Shown here: piece by piece, positions 12,601 to 27,300 of the stretch
Position numbering within the stretch: position 1 is the stretch's first letter
Layout of the letters: each line of letters starts with the position of its first letter
Source: Panopea generosa
Taxonomy: Eukaryota > Mollusca > Bivalvia > Adapedonta > Hiatellidae
Assembly: GCA_029582155.1 (NCBI GenBank)
Contig: CM055896.1
Location: 32,002,109-32,066,108 of the forward strand
Reading direction: 5' to 3'
Length of the DNA stretch: 64,000 nt
Translations under genes and position numbers: made by a program
The notes under the pieces: generated by a model
The model's input: the letters and a program-made list of their open reading frames with translations, nothing else
What the model was told of the DNA's origin: nothing
The model's database searches: none

Positions 12601-15200
12601 TTGAGTGAGTCCCCATATAAATAGCCTACTCTGGCTGTTGTTACAGCTCACATGGGTGTGTTAATAACTAAAAAGCTGTTTTGGCGACTTTATATGTACA
12701 ATATTCTTTAGTTGTTGTTTCAGTTCATACTTATATTCAATTTGGTGATCTGCTCTGGTTGTTTTTACATGCCTTATTATGTGTAAAAAATTTAGCTATT
12801 GTTAGAACTCCTGGTTGTATTCCTCTACTTTCTGTTAGAGCTTTTATGTTTGTAATATTATCATTTGCGATATGCATTTTTCTGATCTGATTGTTGTTAG
12901 AGCATCGATATGTGTAATACGCTCTAGTTGTTTTAATAGCCCCATACATGAGTATTATTCTCTAGCTGTTGCTTAAGTTCTTACGTGGTAAATAATCTTT
13001 ATATACGATTAAAATCCATATGTGTTTAATATTATCTAGCAGTTAAAACACATATGTATGTAATATTATCTAAATCTTAATATCTAGCTGTTATTAAAAC
13101 CCTATTATCAAGCTGTTGTTTAAACCCTATTATTGAGCTGTTGTTAAAACCCTATTGTCGAGCTGTTGTTTAAACCCTATTATCGAGATGTTGTTAAAAC
13201 CCTATTATCCAGCTGTTGTTTAAACCCTATTATCGAGCTGTTGTTTAAACCCTATTATTGAGCTGTTGTTTAAACTCTTTTATCGAAATGTTGTTAAAAC
13301 CCATTTGTGTTTGTTAAACCCCTGCTACACTGTATCTAGCTGTTGTTAAAACACCTATATATGTATATGTAATATTATCTAACTATTGGTAAAACCCTAT
13401 TATCTAGCTGTTAATACCTATGTATATTATATTATCTATTATCTAGCTGTTGTTAAAACCTCTTTCTGTGTAAGATAATCTACATGGAGCTGTATTTACA
13501 TTGTATTTAGCTGCTGTTTAAACCTCTGTGTGTAATGTAATGTTATCTAGCTGTTGTTAAAACCCCTATGTATTTTATATTATCTAGCTTTTGTTAAAAT
13601 CCTGTTATTTAGCTGTGGTTAAAATAAAATCTACACATAGCTGTTGTTAAATCCCTATTACACTGTATCTAGCTGTTGTTAAAACCCACATTATATAATA
13701 TTATCTAGCTGTGACGTTGATAAAACCAAAATATATGTAATATCATCTAGCAGTTGTTAAAACAATATTATCTAGCTGTTGTTAAAACACGTATGAATAT
13801 AATAATATCTTGATGTTGTTTAAACCCCTATGTATGTTAAGTTATCAAGCTGTTGTTAAAACCACTACGTACATGTATGTCATATTATTTAGCCGTTGTT
13901 AAAACCCGGACGCCAATCTTGTTGGATTTCCGTATTATAAATATTGTCTAGCTCATGTTTTAGTCCCCATGTGAGCATTGTACACAACAATATTTGAGCA
14001 TTATATGTATATCTAACAAAAAAAAATCAATATTTGTATTAACATGTACATCGAGCAATGAAATTCCCTCAACCTAAATGAATAAACATGTTATCCGATG
14101 GAAAAAAGTATTAAAACCAACTTCAAAATATCCTAGCAATACTCTGCATGTGAATCAAAAAGTGACTTGAATGAATGATTGCGACTATGGCTTATTGTCT
14201 TATTTTATATTTGCTTTTTGTCAAATATTTTAACTTAATCATAAACGTTAAGTCTTTAATCATTTATTTTGTGTGAGAATTAGTTATTATCACTTTTTCT
14301 ATATGTGTTCACTTAGGAAGTCCAAATGTTTGCGCAAATGGATGAATAGTACACAACCATGACGACTGCAATGGGTTTCCTAAATTATAATTTGGTATCA
14401 AACATGTATTAAAAATTAAAACTAAAAGGGTTGATCAGCCTAATTAGTACGGAATTTGAAATATGATTTAGCAACTCTACTCTATGTATTAGGAAACGAC
14501 ATTGTTTCTTTTGCTTCAACGAAGTTTGTAAAACGTAACCAAATGCAAGTTTCCATTATCTTATATCATATAAGTGCGACACACAATACACCGATTGTAT
14601 CGCAGTTGATGTATTCGTTATCATGGTATCATTATTATGTGTTCATTCATTATTTGCTCTGATCCTGAATTAAGGAGATATTGCATCCTTTGAACGAAGT
14701 CAGCATAGCGGTAACATAGACCCACCAGAGTATTCTGAAAGAGCCATAGATGGTAACATGACAACATGTAGTAGAACATCGACAACAGGTAACAACCCGT
14801 GGTGGAGAATCTGGCTGCCTCAGGAGGAACTTATGACAGGACTTGTTCTGGTAACAGAAAAGAACAAATTAGGTAAATTTATTGTTGTTGCCGTTTTAGA
14901 GTTATTTTAAAAATGAATTTCTGATTGAAATAACAGAAATAATTAATAATAATATTACTATTTTTAACTAATGATTGCAATGTAATCAAATACTGTTACT
15001 TCTCTTCTTTGATGTCATCGACGAATAAGCAGGTAAATTAACGTTTGGTGTAATTCTACCGATTTGATATTAAAGTCATGACTTGTTATACCATTTGTAT
15101 TTTGATGAATTATTTTCATGTATTGTAAAAATCAAACACACAAAACCGTAGTATTGGCATATTAAATTTTGCTAAACAGAGAATACGTATTATTTTATCA

Positions 15201-15251
<51 letters not shown>

Positions 15252-18200
15252 ATTTTATATAGCACAAATTTGGTAGTTAAGGTGGGAGAAGAAACTTATC
15301 AAATACCCGATTGTAAAATTAAAACTACTAGCGTTTCCTGTCATACTTGTGAAGTTGTCATTGACAACACGGAACGATAACTTTGTAGATCACTTTTTTT
15401 CATCATCAAGCTTATTTAAAGAAACATGTTGACAGCACTGATGTTGTTGATCAAGAATATTTATATAATTATATAAGCTTCAAAATATACCTATTGCCAT
15501 GCCTATAAGATCAAAATATTATTAAATTGAAGTTTATTTAGCTATTGTTCGTTGTCACTGATAAAAATGGTCAATTTAACACGAGTTTATTTAATAACTG
15601 TAAAATTAGTCACTGTCACTTATTATAAACATAATTTATTACACAGATTTGTTGGTGCCTGTTGTTTCTCAATCAAGTATAATCCGAAAACAAAATGTAT
15701 ACAAGCTAAATATCTTTTAGCTTAAATGTCTTTTGTTAGAATTACAGAATCGCTTATTAATTGATGAAGTGTAAATGTTTTATAATATCCTGTTTATATT
15801 CCTTCAGTAAAACATTCTTTAACTCATTAAGGAATAATGGCACAGACGGAAATAAACCCATTCTTATTGAATTAATTTGCTTGCGGTTCAGTAATCAGGA
15901 TTGAATGGATTAAAAGGGGTGTGACTGAACAGGGAGGTGCGGACTGTCTGTGATTCTCAAAACATGGACACAATTTTTAATTCTTTGCCCAACCTGAATT
16001 GGCAGACTCTGCACCAGATCAAAATCATCGACTTGTACAAATTACCTGTTCGCTATCGTTGAAATGTCAATAACTGACATCGAATTTCGTAAATGGATAT
16101 AATTCCAGTTCCTCATATATTTCATTTATGACCCGCTACTTCTACTATCCCAATTTTGTTCATTATAATGACTTGATGAAATCTATTAGAGCGGACTTTG
16201 ATCTATTAATAAACTATATTCATAGGAGTAAATGACTCCGTTAATAATACCATATTTAGAAGACCAACAGTTTAACATCTTATTTTAGTATATTTCAAAA
16301 CGTTTAACATAACTGTCGAAAACGACTCCGGTGAACCTACTAAAACATCATCAGTTACCAGTCGATACACTCGCTACTCTTATTCCGGTAGTATCCCACC
16401 AAGTAAAACTATTGAAGTGACGTGTGACCAGCCACTGACTAAAAAATAAGTCAGGGTCAGTTTAGAGGATACTCGAACAAAACAACTTCATATGTGTCAT
16501 ATGTGATATCAGGGTTTATGGAGGTAACACATTTTTACCATAGAAGTTCCTGTATGAAAAAAGTTAATAAATATCATACATTCACAAAATACAAAATAAT
16601 AAAAATTGAATAAATAACAATGCAGTTAAAATTAACAGCTTAATATCTGGTTTCAGTAAATTTTCAAAAGTTTGAAATAACTGCCGAAAACGATTCCGGT
16701 AGACCAATCAAAAAGTCATCACCTACCAGCCAACATAGGTGTTATTCTTATTCTGGTGCGAACCCACCCAGTAAAACAATAGAAGTGACGTGTGATAAGC
16801 CACAGATAAAAAACCAAGTCAGGGTCAGATTAGAGGGTACACCAAAACAACTTGTCTTATGTGATATCAGAGTTTATGGAGGTAACACATTTTTTGATAA
16901 AAGTTCCTGTATAAAGAGCATACATTCTCAAAATACAAAAATAAAAACTTGATTAAATAGCAATGCAGTTCATAACGACAGCAATGAAACATAGTTTGGA
17001 GAAATCATATGACATGTATATAAAGAAATATTTAGTCTGTTTACTTATGAAGAGTGGTAATGGAAACACATTTTGGTTTACTCCAAATAGAGAAGTTGTT
17101 CAAGTATTTTATAAGTTTCCACTTTAATTCTATTTTTGTGTCTAGAGCTTTTCTGTATCTATGTCTAAGGTTTGTACTTTATTAAGTGTAATCTGTGTAT
17201 TGTTTGTTCTTTGTGGTTCAACAATAATAGTGTTTATTGTTTAGTATGTTTACATTGACAAGTCATACTATATATTCTTTGTAATTCAATGTTTGACTTT
17301 AAATAAATTGTTTCCTGGTTAAACTTCGTAGCAGATAGCTTCTCAATAATATTGAACCAGTTGGTATTATTATTGTAAACCCGATATTAATTCAATAACT
17401 TAACTTTAAAGTAATACAGTCATGTCAAATACGGTATAAAACTTTACTGTATTTTAAAATAGGATGTACTGAATACTTATACATGTATTAATACATTTCT
17501 CACATACATTTATATTGGTACTGAATATGAAGTTAAAGCATGGCATATTGAAAGTTTCAATGTATTAATCATATATTATCACACATTAAAAAACAAAAGA
17601 CTTACCTCGTTTTGCAATTAATACAAAATTGTAATTTATCAATTTAATTGTATATATCAAGTTCTGGTAACTTTTCAAGCATGCATTCTGTGACAAATGA
17701 TGTTAATTAAAAAGGCTCTAAAATGTCTTTGTCTTCTTAAATACAATCAAAATCACCGTTTACTTTCTATAGCCAGACATTGTTCTACTGATTTGCAGCA
17801 AAGAATCACAATCTCTATCAATTTAACACTACTTTTTTAAACTAAAGTATATAGAATATAGTTAGGATTAGTCATACCGCAAAAAGGGACATAACTATGT
17901 AATGAAGTATGTGTTGGATAAATAGTGTTACACCGGACAGGGTATTTAATGACATTAGAACATTGTATTCATTTATACGAACGCACAAAGCTAGCCACAG
18001 CCTCTAGAATGAACGGCAGCAACTTTACCAACTGCATTACTACATTTTCTACTTTAAAATGTGTTTCAATTATTTGTTATTATATTGAGTTGAATATAGA
18101 GTGTAAACATACGCATATAACAATAAAAAGTAAAATTGTAACAGTAAATTGGAACACAGCTGGTATTTTTGTTTGTTTTGTTTACTGTTTTTATCTATTA

Positions 18201-18265
18201 AAACACCATTTCGTGTTAGCTGTTTATTTTATGTGAGGCCATGTCATATTATAAATATTCAGACT

Positions 18266-18311
<46 letters not shown>

Positions 18312-21300
18312 AGATAATTATTTGTGAATAACCAAGACATAAATGTACAGACCAGACTACGGCGAGTGCGCCTAGCTACAATGCAAACCATAGATACAAT
18401 ATCAAGGCCTCTGCCAAACCAATAAATTTGGTGTCGACCATGACTTATATATTATGGAATTACATGCAACACATCTGGACGGGGTGGACAAATTTACATA
18501 CATGAACTGGTAGCTTTATATGAGTAGGATCCAGTTAAGGATTCATGACTACTCACATGCTATATAAAAGACTGATTTGTAAATACGTTGGATCATATAG
18601 ATACAGTGAATTCATATATATTTAATTTCATAAAGGGAGATAATTAAATTCACAACAACGGAATTTACGATTTTTGAGATCTTTTCAGATGCTCATTCAC
18701 AATGCATGATATATATATGGAGATAATTATTTGTGAATAACCAAGAAGTAAACGTACAGACCAGACTACAGTGAGTGCGGCCAGCTACAATGCACAATAG
18801 AGGCCTCGTTCAGAATGGATTTTTTTATTGTGCTCTTTATGTGTAGTATTTTAGCATGATATATATGCTAAGTAAAACAGTGATTTAGATCTATCTTTGT
18901 TGTTTTTCTTTTATTAGTCTTTCCAAATAATATATTTAAGGAAAGAATTTGGCTTTTGGAAAGCAAACAAATCAAAGTTCGTATGACGTATCCGATTCCG
19001 TACCCGCATTAACGGTCGATGGCGTGATAGGAAATACTTTCATTGAATGTAGCGCTACAAAGCAACAAGACCAGCCATGGTGGAGTATTGACCTTGGCCA
19101 TATAATGAGTATACAAGCTGTACGAATTTCAACAAATACAGATGGTATGTATCACAAGTGTGTACATATGTTTCATAGATATTGCGTGGAAATTCAAAAT
19201 GGACATTCACATGTAAATGTCAATAATTTAATGATAACTTTTTCAGTAATATTAGTATTATGGTTCTAATCCTTTGGCATTAATCGCGGATATTTTAATA
19301 CACTACTTTTAAGAACAAACAGAAGAACAATTCGTAAATGGTAATAAAGAAAATTTAAAAACAAATACAGTACATGTATTAAAGCAGAATGCTAGTGAAT
19401 TTAAAAATAAAATTGTATTTAGATATAGGGATGTCATTTACTAATAAAAAAATATATATATTTTTATTACAAAAGAAAAATGCATGAGTGAAGTGATTCC
19501 AAGATACTTACAGCGAAATAAATACAGTTCTGTATTTCTAAATTATATTGAAACATTTTTGAGGATGCCCAAAGAAAGTTAATACCATTAACGTCGTTAG
19601 TCAATTTGATTATGTAGACTTCTGTAATGTTCATACGGTATATACGTTGTAGTTAAAAATATAATATGAACGCTTTGAACTGTCCTGTTGCATCGCTCAT
19701 ATAATTATAATATATAATGTTTCTTCAGACTGTTTTGCCATATTTACAGTAACTGTTATAATTTGCCTACTCCAGAAATTATTTTTATATCGATCCGAGG
19801 ATAATATTTACGAGATTTGATATTCATTTGCTGATGAAGATAACACAAGAATGAACTGATCAATATCTTTTTCTTTTTAATTGCGATGTCATCTTATTTG
19901 AATGACATGACTTTCAATGGAACCTAAAATGGAATATGGCGATACATGATACAACCTTGCCCATTATTCAAAATCAATGCAAAGTTGGGTGAACAAAACC
20001 GCCCAAGAAACACTGAAGCGCAGACACAGCAACCTTCTGACCAGAAATGAAGTGGCTTTTTATTTACATATTAAGATTATTATTAATTGTTATTTTCTTA
20101 ACAAACATAATATACCAACACAGAAAATAAGAACAATGTTTAGTAAGTCACAACAAAATATGTGACTAGATTTTTTTTTAATGTACCTTTATGTAAAACA
20201 TAGTTTATGTCTTATACCCAAAAGCTATGGTGAAAAGTTATGCATTATAATGTCTGGTTCGTTTTACGAATTGTGAAACATTCTAATAGTAAAATGGAAA
20301 TTGTAAAGGCTTCTTTGGTGATACAAGATACATCCATATGGCGATACATGATACAACTGTTTGGCGATACATGATATTACTATTTTGCGATACATGATAC
20401 ACCTATTTGGCGATACATGATACACATATTTGACGATGCATGTTACAACTATTTGGCGATACATGATCCTAATGTTTGGCGATTCATGATACACCTATCT
20501 GGCGATACATGATATACCTATTTTGCGATACATGATATACCTACTTGGCGATACATAATACACCTATTTGGCGATGCATTATACACATATTTGGCGATGC
20601 ATGATACAACTATTTGGCGATACATGATATACCTTTTTGGCGATGCATGATACACCTTTTGGGCGATATATTATACAACTATTGGGCGATACATGATATA
20701 CCTTTTTAAACTACATTCAGATGTTACGTCGACCTACATATACCCTTTCAGATAAACCCACAAGTCCTCTTATGCAATCACAGGGCAGACACATACTGCA
20801 ATTGATGAGATTTTAATTTTCGAACTACATGTATCTCTACTTCTGTACACTCGTTTGAAAACCATATGACAGTACAGAGAAATGTCAATTATCTGCGTGT
20901 GTTGTATAATACAATCTCTGTGATATATAATTTAAATATAGTATAATAATATAGTAAATATAGTATACGATAAAACTAATAAATTTATTGAAAATTATCC
21001 AGCTCATGCCAAATGATATAGATACATATTAAACTAATTAAACAACTTTAGATTAAAAGTAAATTTTCTTGAAAATTATTTTTGTTTTCATACAAGAATT
21101 GTCACCCTAATTACTATGTATTGTGTCATAACATTTTTCAGCAGGGTTATTGAACTTTCAATTGCAAGCAAGTAATGATTCAAGTCACACATTGATAACA
21201 GTCCATAATGATGCAGGAATGAATCCCCCTACAAGGAACATCACCTTATTAATACAAGCACGTTACCTGAGATTGTATAGTCCGGAACAAAATGTGAAGC

Positions 21301-24300
21301 TTATAATATGTGAAGTTGAAATATTCGGGGGTATGTTGACAGTTATCTTCAAACTAATATGATTAACGAAAGTAAGCAAATGTATTTATGTCGCTTATCA
21401 TGTTATAATTGCAAGTAAAATGATATAATGATTTAATATATAATTTCAGTATCTTTACACATATCTGTGCTGACATGAACATGAGTTTTCTTAACACCAC
21501 AGAATGTGCTGCTGGTAGATGGGGACCTGGTTGTGATTTCCTTTGCGGTAGTTGTATCAACTCAGAAGCGTGTAGTGGACAAACAGGACATTGTCCACAT
21601 GGGTGTCAGGATGGATACGAATACACTACAACATGTAAAATAGGTATAAGCATTTGCTTTTACTTGATATATAGTCATCTTGGAACATGCTGTAATAAAT
21701 AGTATAAAGTATACAATATGATATTGTTATTGTCCAAATTCGAATGAATCTACATGCATACATTAATGAACAGATAACTTCCAAGGGCCAGTCTGCCTAT
21801 ATTTTATATTTAATTCATTCATTAAAATAGAGGCACAGCACCTATAGTTCAGTATTTGTATTTGTAGCATGCAGTGACGGAAAATATGGCCCAAACTGTA
21901 ACGAAACATGTGGAAGTTGTAAAGACCGTGTTCCATGTCAGAAGAATGATGGTTCATGCTCGAGAGGTTGTGCGCCAGGTTGGAGTGGTGTCACTTGTAT
22001 TGAAAGTAAGTATTTCACATTAACAGTTTATAACATAATCTAAATAAAATTTGAAAATAAATACACAATATCGACGATTTAAGATTATCAGAGTATTGTT
22101 TGGTTACTGACCATGAAGCTTCACCAACTCGGTTCGTATCCTAACATAGTGAAGATGGGCAATTTTCAAACATTTTAGTAGAATAGTTCAAAACTATACA
22201 TTATGTTTGATAGTTTACGTATATCCTCTAAAATACAAACATGAATTGAAATAGAACTTCATGTTCATCCGTTATTTTTTTTTTTATATTTCATTATGTT
22301 ATATTTTACTTTACTTAATAACCAATGTTATTAACATCAAAATTAGCTGATGTGTGTATTCATTTAAAGCTTCAGATTAAACTTACAACCAAATGGTCAA
22401 CATAGTAAATTATGTTGGTATGTATCCATTATAGGTTCAGTTCCTTTATTATCTACTTTTTATTTTAGTTTGTTGATAAAAACCACTAACTTGGTCTTAA
22501 ATTTATGTCAGAAGGTTTGTCAGTTACTTTCAGAAGGATCGTGTTTCGTATTCAGGAATATAAATTGATATATGTGTATCACGCCGTCCATTACTGTGTG
22601 TAATATATCAAACCGAAAAAAAAACTCTCATTTCATCATCAAAATAAACCAATTAACGACAATTAGCACAATTGGATGTACAGTAATCGTGTATACATTT
22701 ATGTATAACACATTTGGTACTGACAATATGTAGTATATTGAATACATGGCAACCCAGTTTCATATTATTATATAGAATGTGTGCCCGGCACGTTTGGTGA
22801 TAACTGCAGTCAGAATTGTAGCGACCACTGTCAAGGCGGGGAAGATAACTGTAATAACGTCAACGGTACCTGCAAAGAGCTGTGTGAGGCGGGATGGAAG
22901 GGAGTGAGGTGTGACCAAGGTAGGTGTGTCAAAATCTAAAAGTAGGATATGCATAGTCATTAAAGAGTGTAAATACGAAAGATTATACAATGCTCTAAAG
23001 TCTATGTTTAACCAGAATTTCGTTTAAAATTTCAAAATTGGCTAAACATATTTTTTTTCCAATTAACTTACTTACCCCGTATTTCCAAAAAGATATCGAT
23101 TAAACTTGCCAAAATAGTATATTGAAAAGAGATTTCCTATCTTAGGCTTTGCACCTAGAATAGAATTTAATAAATTTCCTGTTTAAAACTGTTACCTACT
23201 CGTTTATTGTAACATATTACATGAGTCATGTAGTTTCATTTTGATTGCATTTTTTACATATGGTAAACATTGGTTTATCTTAGAAAGAGCGTTGTCTATT
23301 TTTAGAATAAGGACTTCGTTTCAAGTTTTTCCATTCAAAATTTAAATATGATCGATTTTGTCAAATATTGGTGTATTTGTCATACCAAACCATTCGTACT
23401 TTTTTAATATTGATCATAAGATGCATTTTTGTATTTTTTTATTTTGTTCTTCAATACATCACAATATATTACAATATTACAATTTCAATTAACAGAACAT
23501 ATAGCATTTACACAAGTGTTATTCTTCAATGACAATTATACAAAAGTAGTAGTTTTATTACAGATACTTCTCTATAAGGGATGGAGTGTTTTAAATATAT
23601 ATCATTAAGAAAGTTTAATCTATTCTTCACATAGCTATGGTGTTATGTGTTACAAATATAACCAAAAGTTTATCATTTTAAGTAGATATTCTATGTTTAA
23701 ATTTAATGACTCATATAAACAAATAGTATTTGAACACGTTAAATAACAAACACCATATTAGTTTATGCTAATTTATTTATTTTAGCTCGATTGCGATGAA
23801 AGCTCAGAGCTTATGTGAACCGCTCTTGAGTCTGCTTTCTGGGTAGAACCAGTACTGAGTATTGTTTTATGAGAGGCATTGGGTCGATCACGGTATCGAA
23901 CCCACAACCTCTGGCGTGAGCGGCCAACACTCTATCCATTAGACTATCTCCCCGCCATATTGGGTTTTATGTAGAAAAAAGACAATAACAGTTACATAAT
24001 CAATTGTGTATCAAGTTTTTTCACATAAAACAGCAAAACAATAGCAACACACACACACCATATCAGTATTTACATATACATACACTCATATCCTTATACA
24101 GTTATCATTTGTCATTCATAACAAAGGCATAACATTCATTATTAACTAAGACTGTAAAGAAACCTTTAATAATAACAACCAACATATATGCTATTTTCCA
24201 ATTTGAAAAGGTGAAATCTTACTCTCGTGCGTGGCGAGATCTGCGCGTGACTTGAGCTCAGGGGAATCGCGTCACAACATAAACACACCGCAGTGGTGTT

Positions 24301-27300
24301 TCTGACAGTAGTAATTTACATCAAAGTTACATAAAACCGCATTGAAAAGAAGAAAACAATAAATGATATGAAAGAAAATACAAAAATTAAGTTTCTCATG
24401 ATCAAATAAAATAACTTTTTATCGTTTTGTGCGTGTCTGTATACTTTAATTAATGTTTTATTTCTGGTGATGGGTGGGGTATTTGTAAACTTTTGTATTA
24501 AATGTTGATCACTATCCCTATTCTCATTCACAAATAGGGATTGGTTATATGGTTATACCAGACAGTCTTATTTGTTAAATAATTCATGCGACATGATGGA
24601 TGTTATTAATAATTCTGTATTTATATAGATGTATTATCTACCAAATTTCGGACCCAACTAACGACATGCATGTTGCACAGTAAATGGGCCATGTTTTGTT
24701 TAAAACGTAGGTAAATGATTTAAAAAAAACAATATTGCTATAATATATCAATATAACATAAATGTAGTCTGTTTGTTGTTTTTTTTGTGCAAAAAAAATC
24801 TATGATTTTCTTTTATTTAAGAGAGACTTGAATGAATTACAGAGGTTTCTTACAACACATAGGTTAATGCACGAACTTTACGGTGTTTCGCACCAAGATA
24901 AGGTGTCACACTCATATACTTACGGTATTTGTTTTTAAGTAGTGTGTGATAGTATTGGATTGTTACTATTTGGTGTTGAAACGTTACTAAAATACATTTT
25001 ATTTTGTTTATACATTTATTTGTTAACGAGAAATTTGTTATATTTATTATAAATTTACACCATATACTACTGACATAAATCACACAAAATAATATACATA
25101 CAATTTTAGTTTTAACATATTTACAACCTTTACATGTATCACATTGTAATGCATGACCACGAGGAGATAAATTTGCTTTAATAATATTGTTTTTGTGAAA
25201 TAATACATAAAATCAGAAAATCTCAATTGTCGACAGTGACAAATAAAGTGTAACGTCTGCATCCCCAGCATATATTCTTCCAAGAAGATAAATATAATGA
25301 TACACATTCACCTGCTGTTATATCGAGGTACTATATAAAATGTATATAAAAAGTGGTCATTTTGGAAAGATATACACGGAAATGGAACGTCCGTCCCCGT
25401 AACGTCCGCCTCCCCCTCCCCAACCTGTATATACATTCTATATTTTTAAATGTATATAATCTCTTTTACATATTTTAGTTTAGGAGATTTTGTTTATGTC
25501 ACTTTAACATAGGGGATGGACATTATAAAAAGGGGACAGACTTTACATAATTTCATTGATATTGACCCCCTACATAACTGAAAATATTTAAATATTAAGT
25601 AATTGTTTATAATACTATGCAAGATCACATACATCCTGTCTTAAACCCTGGGGTCATAAAACCTGTGGTGAATTATGCAAATTGGGGTTAAATATGCTTG
25701 TTATTTTCTCATTACCACATGGTGTGATTGTAGTGTTGGTGAATTATGAAAGCTCAGCAGGGTGCCAGTAGCTGGACAGTAGCATACACTTTGTGCAATA
25801 TGCCTGTAGACATTATATTCCATATGACACAGTCCATCAAAGGTTAAACATTCATATTTGTCCAGGGAACTAGTAAACTGGGTATTGATGTTAAATGGGC
25901 TAGTTATATAGGTAAAATACACAATATGATTAAAAAAAAATATGTGTAAGTTATGCAAATAATACAAATACAACTCAACAACGCCTCATCTTAATTTACT
26001 TTAAAAGGGTATGGAATTGAAATAGTATCAGTCATTTCTTAGTTTGCATCAATGGATGCACCAGTTTAACATGATAATGAATAAAAAAGCTGTCAAATAC
26101 ATCTTTTTTTTTTCGCTAAATAACGTTTTATTTAATGATTAATTATTTATTATTCTCTATGAGCTCGCTAAATATATGTAACGGACCATTTTCTGCTTAA
26201 ATTCAATTCCTGATTTGAAATGATGATTTTTATAATTTACTGGCTGCGTAGCAAACAGAGTATACCTTGATAACACGGCTTGGATGTGCAGGCTGATCTG
26301 GGTCTACATTGACACTTACCGCAATATTACTTTTGTTTTCTTTATCAAGCGAAGGGTTATTTTCATATTTTATAAATTCAATCATACTTGCTTTGGTAGT
26401 GACTGCCGGGCCCGTTTAGCTCAGTCGTTAGCGCGTTTAATTATCAATTCATGGGTCACGGGTTTGAATCCCCAGCGGTCACAATCCCCGTGATGTTTGA
26501 TATACATAATTATATGATATAAAAGAGAGACTAAAAAATGTTCTTAGTATGTTATTTTTATGTCAGTTCTTTATTTCAATGTAAGTTTTATATAGGTTAA
26601 ACAAGCAAAACCTATTTTTAAGAAAAGATAAAATTATGGTTAGATTTGTTTTATTGGATTAGATCTACAAAATGCGTATAAAATCCATAAAAGTATATTT
26701 TTTGAAAATGATGCTTATACATTAATTCAGATATATCAGATGAATACATTTATTCTTTTCTAAGACTTAAACATGAAAAAGCATATTCCGTCTGTTTGGA
26801 AATATGGATGGCTTCCAGACCGTCGACATTTGGGATGGAGGGTACTAGTAGTTTATTTGTCTTCTTCAGTGAAGTGACAATCACATATGCAGCGGTTGTC
26901 TGTGGGTATCCATGGCTTAAGTTTGCAATTTTCATCCTTATAACTCCGTTTGATCCTAGATTGCCACTGTCCATACAATATTTTGGGCTCTTTTGAAATA
27001 GTGTAAAATGCAGAACATGATGGACCTTTACTTCTCTTGTGGTAACACAAGGACACACAACAATAGTTAACCGATGGCATTTTAATTGAACTGAAATAAA
27101 ATTCATGTAACAATAAAACTTAAGTCACTAATTAAAAGTTGGAGAGTAAAAAAAAAATATATATATATATATAAAACATTTAAACGGAAATGTTCGTTTA
27201 TGTATGTTGAAACTAAGCTACTACAACTGGTACAAAACAGTAATAAAAGTCGCAATAAATAGGTAATCATGGTCAACAACCACATCATATTCTAAGTTCA

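Larger units (their letters stand above)
16882..18940. other. Intron 4
   Basis: AT-rich. A (AT)n run and a duplicated segment are listed separately. The open frame at 17925-18236 has no recognisable protein features and is taken as chance. Confidence 0.5.

Noticed and set aside
17925-18236. 103-codon open frame between fucolectin exons
   Set aside because: No splice-site context, no domain-like pattern, hydrophobic AT-driven composition.
20264-20494. Minus-strand repetitive open frame rich in MYH/IMYR
   Set aside because: The 23-bp minisatellite happens to stay open when read through; not a gene.
25385-25425. C-rich patch as a possible quadruplex or promoter element
   Set aside because: Too short and irregular; no gene next to it.
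26405-26485. tRNA gene on the plus strand
   Set aside because: Acceptor-stem halves do not match; same head as family B SINEs.
26796-26996. Plus-strand frame opposite the THAP finger
   Set aside because: Antisense shadow of the THAP coding strand.
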